From positions 1,488,001 to 1,552,000 of the forward strand of contig NZ_REFU01000001.1 in NCBI RefSeq assembly GCF_003688915.1: a DNA stretch of 64,000 nucleotides, written 5' to 3'. This document shows positions 48,978-57,689 of the stretch, piece by piece (within the stretch, counting starts at the first letter, position 1; each line of letters opens with the position of its first letter). The translations under genes were made by a program, and so were the position numbers. This stretch comes from Rhodococcus sp. SBT000017 (GTDB taxonomy: Bacteria > Actinomycetota > Actinomycetes > Mycobacteriales > Mycobacteriaceae). The notes under the pieces are model-generated. The model ran no database searches, was not told where the DNA came from, and saw only the letters and a program-made list of their open reading frames with translations.

Positions 48978-50444
48978 CTAGTGCAGCGCGATCGGTGCCG
49001 CGGCTCGCTCGGTCACGTGCTTCGTCCTGGGCAGGAAGAACGCGGGAACGAACGTCACGAGGATCAGAACCAACGCGACCATGAAGGTGGTGCCGAACGC
49101 CCTGGCCGAGATGTCGAAGGCCTCGACCTGGCTGGTCGCAGTCGATGCGGGCTTCTGCTGAGCGGTCAGCACCACCGACATCAACGCGGTACCTATCGAG
49201 CCGGCCGCTTGCTGAACGATGTTCATCAAGGTCGAGCCGCGTGCAACCGTGTCGTCGGTCAGCGTCTGCAGGGCGGCCGTCATGATGGGCATCATCGTCG
49301 AACCGAGGCCGAGCCCCATGACGAACAGTGCGCCGATGAGCAGGGTGTAGGAGGTGTCGGTGCCGACCTGCGTGAACACCGCCATTCCTGCGGTGATGAG
49401 CACCATGCCCACCAGCACGATCCTGCCGGGACCGAACTTGTCCGCGATCACTCCGGCGATCGGCATCGCGATCATCGCGCCGATGCCCTGCGGTGCCAGC
49501 AGCAGCCCGGCCGTCAACGTCGTTTCACCGCGAAGCAGGAAATAGCTGGGGAACAGCAGACCCGCGCCCATGAAGGCGACCATGAAGAACGTCGTGGTGA
49601 TCACGGCCACGGTGAGCGATCTGTTCCCGAACAGCCGTAGATCGATCAACGGATGCTGCACGCGCAGGGCATGGAAGACGAACAGGACGATCAACACGAG
49701 CCCGACGATGACCGGGACCAGGACCTTGACCGCGAGAACGGTTTCGGTTTCGACGACGGAGGACGCGCCGTAGAGGAACAGAGCGAGGCCGGGCGAGAGC
49801 ATCAGCATTCCGCGGAAGTCGAAGGACTCGGACGGGGTCGGGTTGTCCTTGGGGAAGATCACCACGGCCGCGATCAGGGCGAAGATACCGATGGGCAGGT
49901 TGATGAGGAAGATCCAGTGCCAGCTCGCCGCCTCGATCAGCCAGCCGCCGAGGATGGGTCCTGCGATGGGCCCGATGAGCATCGGGACGCCCAACACGGC
50001 CATCACGCGCCCGATCCGCTCGGGGCCTGCGGCGCGCGTCATGATCGTCATGCCCAGCGGCATCAGCATGCCGCCGCCGAGTCCCTGCAGCACTCGGAAG
50101 AAGATGAGCGAGGTGATGTCCCAGGCGAAGCTGCACAGCACCGAACCGAGGACGAACAGCACCAGCGCGGTGATGTAGAGGCGCTTGGTTCCGAGCCGAT
50201 CGGCAGCCCACCCGGTCAGGGGTATGACGGTGGCCAGGGCGAGCGTGTAACCCGTCATCGTCCAGGCGGCGTTGGCGTAGGTGGTGTCGAAGACGTCGGT
50301 GAACGTCCGGAGCGCGACGCTGACGACGGTGACGTCCAGAATCGACATGATGGCCCCGAGGACGACGACCCCGGCGATCTTCAACAACGCACCGTCGAGC
50401 TTCTCCGGAGCATCGGGCGACGCGGGCTTGTGCAGGTCGGTCAT
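48978..50444 (-). CDS. DHA2-type MFS multidrug exporter
   Basis: This 488-residue exporter has about 14 membrane segments. Motif A reads GWAADRLGTKRLY and motif C reads GPIAGPILGGW, both typical for EmrB/QacA proteins. Drug specificity cannot be read from sequence. It lies between parA-like and phosphatase genes where M. tuberculosis has no such gene. No regulator gene is next to it. Confidence 0.88.
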   Translation of the reverse strand: MTDLHKPASPDAPEKLDGALLKIAGVVVLGAIMSILDVTVVSVALRTFTDVFDTTYANAAWTMTGYTLALATVIPLTGWAADRLGTKRLYITALVLFVLGSVLCSFAWDITSLIFFRVLQGLGGGMLMPLGMTIMTRAAGPERIGRVMAVLGVPMLIGPIAGPILGGWLIEAASWHWIFLINLPIGIFALIAAVVIFPKDNPTPSESFDFRGMLMLSPGLALFLYGASSVVETETVLAVKVLVPVIVGLVLIVLFVFHALRVQHPLIDLRLFGNRSLTVAVITTTFFMVAFMGAGLLFPSYFLLRGETTLTAGLLLAPQGIGAMIAMPIAGVIADKFGPGRIVLVGMVLITAGMAVFTQVGTDTSYTLLIGALFVMGLGLGSTMMPIMTAALQTLTDDTVARGSTLMNIVQQAAGSIGTALMSVVLTAQQKPASTATSQVEAFDISARAFGTTFMVALVLILVTFVPAFFLPRTKHVTERAAAPIALH

Positions 50445-50624
50445 GGTTCTCCAGGCGATGAGAAGGAGCTGTGAGGCACGACGGGCAGACCTGTGTCGCC
50501 CGAGAAAGTGAAGAATCGAAACGAGAGTAACCGGCCGGTAGGTCCGTACTCAATCGACAAATCGGACACATCCGCAGGCCACCTATGACAAGAGCCACAT
50601 CCTGCGGGCAGGCATGATCGTTGC

Positions 50625-51266
50625 ATGACCACACACGGCGGCGGCGAGGCCGGCAGAGTCGTTCTACTTCGGCACGGCGAGACCGAATGGGCGCTGGCCG
50701 GCAAACACACCGGCAACACCGACGTCTCCCTCACGAGCACCGGCGAGCAACAGGCCGTCGAGGCCGGATCACTCCTCCGACTACTGAAGCTGCGCGATCC
50801 CCTGGTGATCACGAGCCCGCGAGAGCGCGCTCGCAGAACCGCCGAGCTCGCAGGCCTGCAGGTCGATCGAACGTGGGATGCGTTGTCGGAGTGGGACTAC
50901 GGCGACTACGAGGGCATCACGTCGACGCAGATCCACGAGACGGTGCCGCACTGGACCGTCTGGACGCATCCGTGCCCGGGCGGTGAGTCCATCGGCGACA
51001 TCGCCGTGCGCGTCGAGCTGGTGCTCTCGGTCGTCCTACCGTTGTTGAGCGGCCACGACGTCGTGTTGGTCGGCCACGGCCACTTCTCGCGGGCACTGAT
51101 CGCCGGCTGGACCGAGGCACCCATCACCGAGGGCAAACGCTTCGCACTCTCGCCCGCCGCGTATTCGGTGCTCGGCTTCGAGCATTCGTTTCGCCAGCTC
51201 GTGGCGCACAACGTGCACCCGTCGATTCTCACCGCCGCCACGGCACCGAAAGGAAACCCCGAATGA
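50625..51266 (+). CDS. Histidine phosphatase (acid phosphatase, Rv3214 type)
   Basis: This 213-residue protein has the phosphatase-superfamily motif LLRHGETEW with catalytic His17 and a second His in VGHGHFSRAL. The M. tuberculosis counterpart was named gpm2, but is an acid phosphatase rather than a mutase. Substrate unknown. It overlaps the acetyltransferase gene by ATGA. Confidence 0.88.
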   Translation: MTTHGGGEAGRVVLLRHGETEWALAGKHTGNTDVSLTSTGEQQAVEAGSLLRLLKLRDPLVITSPRERARRTAELAGLQVDRTWDALSEWDYGDYEGITSTQIHETVPHWTVWTHPCPGGESIGDIAVRVELVLSVVLPLLSGHDVVLVGHGHFSRALIAGWTEAPITEGKRFALSPAAYSVLGFEHSFRQLVAHNVHPSILTAATAPKGNPE

Positions 51267-51739
51267 TTCGCCGCGCCGCCGAGGCCGATGTTCCCGCCAT
51301 CACCGCTCTCGTGCACGAACTCGCCGCGTACGAGAAGTCGTCCTCGCTGTGCACCGTTCGAGACGAGCAGCTTCGCTCTGCGCTGTTCGGAGCGCAGCCG
51401 TCGGTGTTCGCACACGTCGCCGAGCACGAGGGCACGGTGGCGGGATGCGCGCTGTGGTTCTTGAACTTCTCCACTTGGGACGGTGTGAACGGGATCTATC
51501 TGGAGGACCTCTACGTGCAGCCCGCCGCGCGGGGAGAAGGCTTCGGAACTGCATTGCTCGCCGCGTTGGCCGCCGAGTGCGTAGATCGGCAATACACGCG
51601 ATTGGCCTGGTCGGTGCTGGACTGGAACACCCCGTCGATCGGCTTCTACCGATCGCTCGGTGCTGAGCCACAGGACGAGTGGACCACGTTCCGCCTGACC
51701 GAGGACGCGTTGGCAGAGCTGGCCACCCGGGCGCGTTGA
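51263..51739 (+). CDS. GNAT acetyltransferase (SSAT-like)
   Basis: This 158-residue N-acetyltransferase has the acetyl-CoA loop RGEGFGTALLAAL (about 92-104) and the SSAT-like segment GIYLEDLYVQPAARG. Relatives acetylate polyamines or amino acids. The ATGA overlap with the phosphatase gene indicates one operon. It corresponds to Rv3216. Confidence 0.87.
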   Translation: MIRRAAEADVPAITALVHELAAYEKSSSLCTVRDEQLRSALFGAQPSVFAHVAEHEGTVAGCALWFLNFSTWDGVNGIYLEDLYVQPAARGEGFGTALLAALAAECVDRQYTRLAWSVLDWNTPSIGFYRSLGAEPQDEWTTFRLTEDALAELATRAR

Positions 51740-51748
51740 ACGACTATC

Positions 51749-52177
51749 TCAACGGAGCTCGTCGTCGACGTCGCTGTATTCGGCGGCCATCCACCGGGAG
51801 GACGGCGGGCTGAACAGCAACACGAGTACGCCGACGACCACTGCTCCGAGGGCGACGCCGTAGACGGTCTGATGCGATCCGGTCAACAGCGACCACACGA
51901 CGGGGAGCAGCAGCAGCTGTACGACGGTGGCGATGGACCGTCCCCACCGCTTTCCGAGGATCAGGGCGACGCCCGCCGCCCCCACTCCGATACCGAGGAC
52001 GCCGAACCACCCCGCGGTGCCGTAGCCGTTGGCCACGGCGTTGTCCCCTTCTCCGGAGAACGCTCGGACGAGTAGGACTATCGCGGCCACCAACGACGCC
52101 AAGCCCTGCGCTGCGACGAGCGCCCCGGCGGATCTGAACGTAGCCGGAGGGGTGAGGTTCTCGGGTGAGGTGGACAC
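51749..52177 (-). CDS. Small integral membrane protein (Rv3217c type)
   Basis: This 142-residue protein has four hydrophobic segments (about 17-40, 52-73, 81-100, 104-123) and a charged C-terminus. No catalytic motif. It converges on the acetyltransferase gene. Its GTG start lies just outside the minisatellite, so the repeat array sits in its promoter. Confidence 0.75.
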   Translation of the reverse strand: MSTSPENLTPPATFRSAGALVAAQGLASLVAAIVLLVRAFSGEGDNAVANGYGTAGWFGVLGIGVGAAGVALILGKRWGRSIATVVQLLLLPVVWSLLTGSHQTVYGVALGAVVVGVLVLLFSPPSSRWMAAEYSDVDDELR

Positions 52178-52200
52178 GCGTCCAGCCTAGGCAACCGGGA

Positions 52201-52413
52201 GTGGAGCCGGCGGAACGACCCATGGCCGGGAGTGGAGCCGGCGGAACGACCCATGGCCGGGAGTGGAGCCGGCGGAACGACCCAGGTGACCGGAGTGGAG
52301 CCGGCGGAACGACCCAGGTGACCGGAGTGGAGCCGGCGGAACGACCCAGGTGACCGGAGTGGAGCCGGCGGAACGACCCAGGTGACCGGAGTGGAGCCTG
52401 CGGAACGACCCGG
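52201..52413. repeat. Minisatellite of seven tandem 31-32 bp units
   Basis: Units begin at 52201, 52232, 52263, 52295, 52327, 52359 and 52391, each starting GTGGAGCCGGCGGAACGACC. The first two units are 31 bp and end in CATGGCCGGGA, the next four are 32 bp and end in CAGGTGACCGGA, and the last is cut short with one change. Neighbouring units being most alike suggests recent copying. The array fills the gap between two divergent genes. Confidence 0.95.
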
Positions 52414-52416
52414 TTA

Positions 52417-53382
52417 GTGTCAGTGCTCGTGCGTGCGCTGCTGATCGTCAATCCCAATGCGACTTCTACGACGGCTGCGGCTCGTGATCTGTTGGCTCAT
52501 GCGTTGTCGAGTCGGGTGCGGGTGACGGTTGCGCAGACGACTCATCGGGATCATGCGTCGGAGCTTGCTCGGGGTGCCCGTGAGGACGGGATGGGTCTGG
52601 TGATCGTTCACGGTGGTGACGGGACGGTCAACGAGGTGATCAACGGTTTGCTCGGGGTGCCGTTGCCGACGTCGATGCAGGCGGTGACGATCGGTGCGAT
52701 TCCGCCGCTCGCGGTCGTTCCGGGCGGTAGTGCGAATGTGTTCGCGCGGTCGCTGGGGATCGAGGCGGATCCGGTGGCGGCGACGAATCAGTTGATCGGT
52801 CTGCTCGATGCGCGGGCACGGCGGACGATCGGGTTGGGGCATTCCGGCAATCGCTGGTTCACGTTCAATGCGGGTATGGGACTCGATGCGGATGTGTGTC
52901 GGGCCATCGATGCCAGTCGCAAGGACGGCAAGCCGGTCTCTGCGACGCGTTACCTGAGGTCGGCGGTGCAGGAGTTCTTCAAGCACAAGCGACGGCCTGC
53001 TCGTTTGACGGTCGAGGTCCCCGGGCAGGATCCGTTCGAGGGTGTCCACTATGCATTCGTGTCGAACTCGAGTCCGTGGACGTATCTGAACGAGCGGCCG
53101 GTGCACACGAATCCGGGTACCGGCTTCGATTCGGGTCTGGGCGTGTTCGGTATGCGCTCCACTGCTCTGTTCCCAACGTTGCGGGTGTCTCGCCAGTTGC
53201 TCGCGAAGGGGGCAGAACCGAAGTCCCGCAAGCTGATTCGGATCGACGATGTACCGAGTGTCCGAATTTCCTCCGCGGAGCCGGTCGGCTTGCAGATGGA
53301 CGGGGACTACCTGGGTGAACGCACCGAGGCCGAGTTCTTCTCGACTCCCGACGCGCTGGAAGTGGTTGCGCCGAGCCGCTGA
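52417..53382 (+). CDS. Diacylglycerol kinase-like lipid kinase
   Basis: This 321-residue lipid kinase has GGDGTVNEVINGLL at about 66-79, the DAG-kinase ATP-binding motif, and VVPGGSANVFARSLG. Family members phosphorylate diacylglycerol or similar lipids. Three possible GTG starts are at 52417, 52423 and 52429. The last lies 9 bases after TAGTGT, a -10-like element at 52415-52420, so a leaderless message is possible. The 5' third uses more GCT, GAT and GGT codons than its neighbours. It follows the minisatellite. Confidence 0.85.
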   Translation: MSVLVRALLIVNPNATSTTAAARDLLAHALSSRVRVTVAQTTHRDHASELARGAREDGMGLVIVHGGDGTVNEVINGLLGVPLPTSMQAVTIGAIPPLAVVPGGSANVFARSLGIEADPVAATNQLIGLLDARARRTIGLGHSGNRWFTFNAGMGLDADVCRAIDASRKDGKPVSATRYLRSAVQEFFKHKRRPARLTVEVPGQDPFEGVHYAFVSNSSPWTYLNERPVHTNPGTGFDSGLGVFGMRSTALFPTLRVSRQLLAKGAEPKSRKLIRIDDVPSVRISSAEPVGLQMDGDYLGERTEAEFFSTPDALEVVAPSR

Positions 53383-53547
53383 GAGGGCTTGTCCCTGGGC
53401 ATATGGGGCTGCACACAGCGTTGTTCTCGCGAAATCACGAGCGAAATCTGTTCACTCGGGGTACAAAGGAGCGCAGAAGGCTAAAGCGAGCCTAACAGAG
53501 TGAGCTTGACCACGGTCACGCGCGTACCCCTTGACTTCACCTGAGTT

Positions 53548-53563
53548 CGTGAAAGCATTCACA
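53548..53563 (+). promoter_or_regulatory. Predicted CRP-family site upstream of whiB1
   Basis: CGTGA-AAGCAT-TCACA matches the CRP consensus TGTGA-N6-TCACA at nine of ten positions. It is centred about 92 bases before the whiB1 start. In M. tuberculosis the whiB1 promoter is controlled by the cAMP receptor protein. Confidence 0.6.
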
Positions 53564-53647
53564 AGCAACAGTGCGGAAACATTGGTTACCCACTCGTGAA
53601 CAGAAGAGAAACGAAACGGCGCTTCGGCGCCCGGTAAGGAGCAGAGG

Positions 53648-53902
53648 ATGGACTGGCGCCACAAGGCTATTTGTCGCGATGAAGATCCGGAACTATTTTT
53701 CCCGGTGGGAAACAGTGGTCCGGCGCTCGCGCAGATCGCCGATGCCAAAGTCGTCTGTACTCGGTGCCCCGTCACCGCTGAATGCCTGTCCTGGGCACTC
53801 GAATCCGGCCAGGACGCAGGAGTATGGGGCGCAATGAGTGAAGACGAGCGCCGTGCACTCAAGCGACGCAACGCACGTACGCGCGCACGTAGCTCCGTCT
53901 AG
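53648..53902 (+). CDS. whiB1: WhiB1 iron-sulfur transcription factor
   Basis: This 84-residue protein carries a 4Fe-4S cluster on Cys9, Cys37, Cys40 and Cys46 (CTRC then CLSW). The sigma-binding GVWGA loop is at 58-62 and the C-terminus is very basic (RRALKRRNARTRARSS). In mycobacteria WhiB1 is essential and responds to nitric oxide. The 265-base leader to the previous gene has the CRP-type site. AAGGAG is the ribosome binding site. Confidence 0.95.
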   Translation: MDWRHKAICRDEDPELFFPVGNSGPALAQIADAKVVCTRCPVTAECLSWALESGQDAGVWGAMSEDERRALKRRNARTRARSSV

Positions 53903-53923
53903 GACGCGCAACCAGCAATCGGC

Positions 53924-53959
53924 AAGGCCCGGTATCCGCCACAGCGGACACCGGGCCTT
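53924..53959 (+). terminator. Terminator after whiB1
   Basis: AAGGCCCGGT and its complement form a 10-bp stem with an inner 5-bp extension (TCCGC). It lies 21 bases after the whiB1 stop and ends in TTCTG. It may also serve the convergent pdtaS gene. Confidence 0.75.
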
Positions 53960-54023
53960 CTGCGTTCCACGGGCCGTCTGCGTACCGCGAAGAGCGCGTT
54001 ACGCACTGTTCACCGAACGTGCA

Positions 54024-55502
54024 TCAGGGCCTCGGCACACGCCGTCCCAGAGGAACCCTCAACAGCGCGTCGGTTCCCCCGCCCGCCGCAGGATGCAGAC
54101 CCAGCGATCCGTTCAGTTCCACCGAGACCAGCGTGCGCACGATCTGTAAGCCGAGACCGTCCGAGCGTTCCAGGGAGAACCCGGTGGGCAACCCGCGCCC
54201 GTCGTCGTGGATGACCACGTCCAGCCACTTCGCGGACCGGTCGGCTCCGATTCGGACGACACCGGCCGACCCGGCGTCGAATCCATGTTCCATCGCGTTC
54301 TGCACCAGCTCGGTGAGCACCATCACCAGGGGCGTCGCCCGTTCGGCCGAGAAGACTCCGAGTTTGCCCTCGCGCACCACTCGAACTTTCGGATTGACCG
54401 TCGCGATGTCCAGCATGATCGGCACCAGACGATCGACGATCTCGTCGAGGTCCACTTCTTCGTCCACCGACATCGACAACATTTCGTGCACGAGTGCAAT
54501 GGATGTCACCCGACGGACCGACTCGGACAACGCCGTGCGCGCTTCCTCGTTCTCGAGTCGCCGAGACTGCAGCCGGAGCAACGCAGCCACCGTCTGCAGG
54601 TTGTTCTTCACCCGATGATGGATCTCCCGGATGGTCGCGTCCTTGCTGAGCAGAGCACGATCGCGTCGCTTCACTTCGGTGACATCGCGGATCAACACGG
54701 CCGCACCGGCAGACCTCCCCCGGGGCTGCAGAGCCAGCGTGCGCACGAGAACGGTGGCACCGCGCGCATCGACTTCCATCCGGTGGCCCACGTTGCCACT
54801 GAGCGACGATCGGATGTGATCGGCCACCTCCTGCGAGTCGAACGGGTCGGTGACCAGAGACCGCGTGACCGACGCCAGATCTCGACCGGACAACTCCGTC
54901 GTCAATCCCATCCGGTGGTATGCCGAGAGTGCGTTGGGACTGGCGTAGTCCACCCGCCCCTCGGTATCGACGCGGATGAATCCGTCGCCTGCGCGGGGGG
55001 ACGAGTTCACATCGGTGCGCTCCTCCGGGGTGGGAAACGTCCCTTCACTGATCATCAGACACAGGTCGTCGGCACATTCCCGATAAGCGACCTCGAGGGC
55101 ACTCGGCGGTCGAAGCTGCGCGGGATTGGTGTCGCGGGTCAGCACCGCGATGACGTGCTCTCCGCAGCGCACCGGAATGCTCTCGGTCCGCGTCACGACT
55201 CCTCCGTGCACGATCTCCCGCTGCTGCAGCGCGACCATCACGTCGGGGTGCTCGGATTCGGAGATCGTCGTTCCCACGATGTCGTGAGTGAAGACCGTGG
55301 GCGCGGTTGTCGGCCGGCACTGGGCCACACAGAGCACGTCGGCAGTCCCACTGGACACGTCGTCGGTGCCGACCCACAGCAGCACGTCGGCGAACGAGAG
55401 GTCGGCCAGCAGCTGCCACTCGCCTACGACGCGCTGAAGATGGTCGACCGCGACGCCGCGGAGGTCGGTGTGTTCGGCCAGAAGGTCACTGAGGGTCGAC
55501 AC
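54024..55502 (-). CDS. pdtaS: PdtaS sensor histidine kinase
   Basis: This 492-residue soluble kinase of the HisKA_2 type has an N-terminal GAF-like region (about 1-150), a PAS domain (about 170-280), and a kinase core with REIHHRVKNNLQTVAALLRL in which His295 is the likely phospho-site, and an ATPase domain (VLTELVQNAMEHGFD, GGGTDALL). In mycobacteria PdtaS signals to the RNA-binding anti-terminator PdtaR, whose gene is elsewhere. GTG start, 18 bases downstream of a biotinyl protein gene. Confidence 0.92.
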   Translation of the reverse strand: MSTLSDLLAEHTDLRGVAVDHLQRVVGEWQLLADLSFADVLLWVGTDDVSSGTADVLCVAQCRPTTAPTVFTHDIVGTTISESEHPDVMVALQQREIVHGGVVTRTESIPVRCGEHVIAVLTRDTNPAQLRPPSALEVAYRECADDLCLMISEGTFPTPEERTDVNSSPRAGDGFIRVDTEGRVDYASPNALSAYHRMGLTTELSGRDLASVTRSLVTDPFDSQEVADHIRSSLSGNVGHRMEVDARGATVLVRTLALQPRGRSAGAAVLIRDVTEVKRRDRALLSKDATIREIHHRVKNNLQTVAALLRLQSRRLENEEARTALSESVRRVTSIALVHEMLSMSVDEEVDLDEIVDRLVPIMLDIATVNPKVRVVREGKLGVFSAERATPLVMVLTELVQNAMEHGFDAGSAGVVRIGADRSAKWLDVVIHDDGRGLPTGFSLERSDGLGLQIVRTLVSVELNGSLGLHPAAGGGTDALLRVPLGRRVPRP

Positions 55503-55523
55503 GGGATCTCACGGGACCGATGC

Positions 55524-55739
55524 TCAGGACACGACGGCGATGAGGTCGCCCTGCTGGATGACGTCGCCGACCGCGACGTCCACCGACGTGACCGTCCCTG
55601 CGGTCTCGGCCAGCACGGGAATTTCCATCTTCATCGATTCCAGGATCACGAGGGTGTCACCGACCTCGACGGCGTCGCCTCGGGCCACGACCACCTGAAA
55701 TACCGTGGACACCATCTCCGCACGAACGTCCTCGGACAC
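55524..55739 (-). CDS. Biotinylated carrier-like protein (TB7.3 type)
   Basis: This 71-residue protein is a lone biotinyl/lipoyl-attachment domain with biotinylation motif ESMKME, Lys37. It resembles M. tuberculosis Rv3221c (TB7.3). It has no carboxylase partner beside it, so its enzyme complex is unclear. Start GTG at 55739. It lies upstream of pdtaS on the same strand. Confidence 0.9.
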   Translation of the reverse strand: MSEDVRAEMVSTVFQVVVARGDAVEVGDTLVILESMKMEIPVLAETAGTVTSVDVAVGDVIQQGDLIAVVS

Positions 55740-55858
55740 CGGCGAACCCCTCTCTCACGTCACCACGAACTGCGCCGGCCACCCATCGGAGACCAGGCCA
55801 GTCACAGTAAGCCAATCACACGTGGGAGACTGTAGTGAACAAACGAGAGGAGCCCATC

Positions 55859-55933
55859 GTGGGAAAGCGTGGACGTAAGAAGCGTGCTCGTAAGGGCAAC
55901 AAGGCCAACCACGGCAAACGTCCGAACAGCTGA
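55859..55933 (+). CDS. Ribosomal protein bL37 (actinobacterial, 24 residues)
   Basis: A GTG-started ORF of 24 codons with a strong GAGAGGAG site encodes VGKRGRKKRARKGNKANHGK and RPNS. This matches the tiny, very basic 50S protein bL37 known from mycobacterial ribosomes. Codon use is typical. It is too short for most gene callers. It is followed by a terminator. Confidence 0.85.
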   Translation: MGKRGRKKRARKGNKANHGKRPNS

Positions 55934-55950
55934 CGGTTTGCCACAAGCCG

Positions 55951-55986
55951 CGAGGGGCCGAGAAGCGATTGCTTCTCGGCCCCTCG
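55951..55986. terminator. Terminator between bL37 and rshA
   Basis: A perfect 16-bp stem (CGAGGGGCCGAGAAGC with its complement) with 4-base loop GATT. It lies between convergent genes and can end both transcripts. Confidence 0.85.
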
Positions 55987-56004
55987 TCGTTGTGCGACCT
56001 GCGA

Positions 56005-56304
56005 CTACTCGGAGTCGGTCTGGCGAATCAGCACGGTCCGTCGAATCTCGACGCTGAGCCGTTCGCGCAGCCCGGCCGGCGCTTGGTCTCCCCCGCATTT
56101 GCGTGAGATCAGCCGCTTGACCTTCTCTTCGATTCCGTAGGCCTCGAAGCAGGATCCGCATTCGTCGATGTGCTTCTGCAGACGGGATCGGCTCGCTTCG
56201 TCGCATTCGTTGTCGAGCATCACCCACACGTCCGCGATCACGGCCGAGCAGTCGAGGCGTTCGAACTGTGCGTCGCCGTCGTCGATCCTTCCGGTGCCCG
56301 TCAC
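56005..56304 (-). CDS. rshA: Mycothiol-system anti-sigma factor RshA
   Basis: This 99-residue ZAS-family zinc anti-sigma factor has the redox-sensing motif HxxxCxxC (His45, Cys49, Cys52 in KHIDECGSC), with additional Cys at 19, 34 and 69. Oxidation releases zinc and frees SigH. Its GTG start overlaps the sigH stop codon (GTGA), which keeps the pair balanced. The length is normal. Confidence 0.93.
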   Translation of the reverse strand: MTGTGRIDDGDAQFERLDCSAVIADVWVMLDNECDEASRSRLQKHIDECGSCFEAYGIEEKVKRLISRKCGGDQAPAGLRERLSVEIRRTVLIRQTDSE

Positions 56305-56972
56305 TGGACTACCTCCTGCTCGTGCCGATCGACTGCGCCGTCCCGGTTGAAACCACGCTCCCGCGCAACCCCTGCCAGCAGGCCCCGCAGTTGCTTGCGT
56401 CCGCGGTGCAGACGCGACATCACCGTCCCGATGGGAGTGCCCATGATCTCGGCGATCTCCTTGTACGGGAACCCCTCGACGTCGGCGTAGTACACAGCCA
56501 TTCGAAACTCTTCGGGAAGAGACTGCAGCGCGGCTTTGATGTCGTCGTCCGGCAGCGCGTCCAGGGCCTCGACCTCGGCCGAACGCAGCCCCGTGGACGT
56601 GTGTTCGGCGGTGGCGGCGAGCTGCCAGTCACTGATCTCGTCGGTCGGGTACTGCGCGGGCTGACGCTGCTTCTTGCGGTAGGAGTTGATGTAGGTGTTG
56701 GTGAGAATTCGGTACAGCCACGCCTTGAGGTTCGTGCCCTCACGGAACGACCGGAAAGCCGAGTAGGCCTTCACGAACGTCTCCTGAACCAGATCCTCGG
56801 CGTCGGCGGGGTTGCGCGTCATTCGCAGAGCTGCGCCGTACAGCTGATCGAGCATCGGCAACGCGTCGCGCTCGAAGCGCTCGGTCAACTGTGCCTCGGT
56901 CTCGGCAGCCCTGCGCTCCGCGATCGCCTTCTCGTCGTCCACGTCAGCGACGGGATTGCTGGCTTCTGTCAC
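56301..56972 (-). CDS. sigH: RNA polymerase sigma factor SigH (ECF, SigR type)
   Basis: This 223-residue ECF sigma factor has region 2 ([20 protein letters not shown]; then [14 protein letters not shown]) and region 4 ([21 protein letters not shown] then [15 protein letters not shown]), closely like mycobacterial SigH. It controls the response to thiol oxidation and heat. GTG 56972 follows GAAGGG and matches the family length. An in-frame ATG at 57083, with a strong GGAAGGAAAG site, would add 37 residues and may make a longer isoform (see findings). Confidence 0.93.
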   Translation of the reverse strand: MTEASNPVADVDDEKAIAERRAAETEAQLTERFERDALPMLDQLYGAALRMTRNPADAEDLVQETFVKAYSAFRSFREGTNLKAWLYRILTNTYINSYRKKQRQPAQYPTDEISDWQLAATAEHTSTGLRSAEVEALDALPDDDIKAALQSLPEEFRMAVYYADVEGFPYKEIAEIMGTPIGTVMSRLHRGRKQLRGLLAGVARERGFNRDGAVDRHEQEVVQ

Positions 56973-57122
56973 GCTGATCCCTTCGATAGCTTCCACCGCC
57001 CAGGCTACCGCGCCCGAAGTCGACTTCTGCGAAGAGATCACCCCCTTCAACGCGAGGGGACGTCCCGCGGTCAGCACTGCCATTCGTCTTTCCTTCCGCC
57101 TGCATCCGTATCTGTTGTTGCA

Positions 57123-57150
57123 CAACACACCGTCGTGCCGCGGTGTTCCC
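57123..57150 (-). promoter_or_regulatory. SigH-type autoregulatory promoter of sigH
   Basis: On the minus strand GGGAAC (57145-57150) and GTTG (57123-57126) are 18 bases apart, the SigR/SigH consensus spacing. It lies 40 bases before the upstream ATG and 150 before the GTG of sigH. Confidence 0.7.
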
Positions 57151-57173
57151 GCGCGGTCGCTAGAGTCCGGTGA

Positions 57174-57665
57174 ATGGCTGCGTCCACACCCGCTCTCGCG
57201 CTGCTCATCGCACGGAAGGTGGCGCACACCGTGCATTCGTACGACCACGATGCTCGGGCGCAGTCCTACGGCGAGGAGGCGGCACAGATCCTCGTCGAGC
57301 GGCTCGGCGTTCGGCCCGACCAGGTCTTCAAGACGCTCGTCGTCGAACGAGCAGATCGCTCGCTTGCGGTGGCGATCGTCCCGGTGACGGCCATGCTCTC
57401 GCTCAAGGCCGCGGCCGCCGCTCTGTCCACCAGAAAGATCACGATGGCCGACAGGGCTGCCGCCGAGCGCTCCTCCGGATACGTCTTCGGCGGTATCTCG
57501 CCTCTCGGCCAACGCAAGCCCCTGCCCACCGCGATCGACGTCTCGGCTCTCGATTTCGAGACGATTCTGTGCAGCGGGGGTCGCCGCGGACTGGAAATCG
57601 AACTCGCACCAGCCGATCTGGTGCGGCTCACAGGCGCAACATCCGCGCCCATCGCCGCGCACTGA
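57174..57665 (+). CDS. ybaK: YbaK/EbsC-type Cys-tRNA(Pro) deacylase
   Basis: This 163-residue protein clears cysteine wrongly attached to tRNA-Pro. The catalytic Lys sits in VFKTLVV (about 52). Conserved [16 protein letters not shown] and [18 protein letters not shown] follow. The TAGAGT at 57161-57166 ends seven bases before the ATG, so the mRNA is probably leaderless. It is divergent from sigH and shares its promoter region. Confidence 0.92.
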   Translation: MAASTPALALLIARKVAHTVHSYDHDARAQSYGEEAAQILVERLGVRPDQVFKTLVVERADRSLAVAIVPVTAMLSLKAAAAALSTRKITMADRAAAERSSGYVFGGISPLGQRKPLPTAIDVSALDFETILCSGGRRGLEIELAPADLVRLTGATSAPIAAH

Positions 57666-57689
57666 CAGCGAATGAGAGAAGATGGACGG

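Noticed and set aside
52201..52413. Tandem array considered as a CRISPR
   Set aside because: Units are directly adjacent without unique spacers, the repeat is not palindromic in CRISPR fashion, and no cas genes are nearby.
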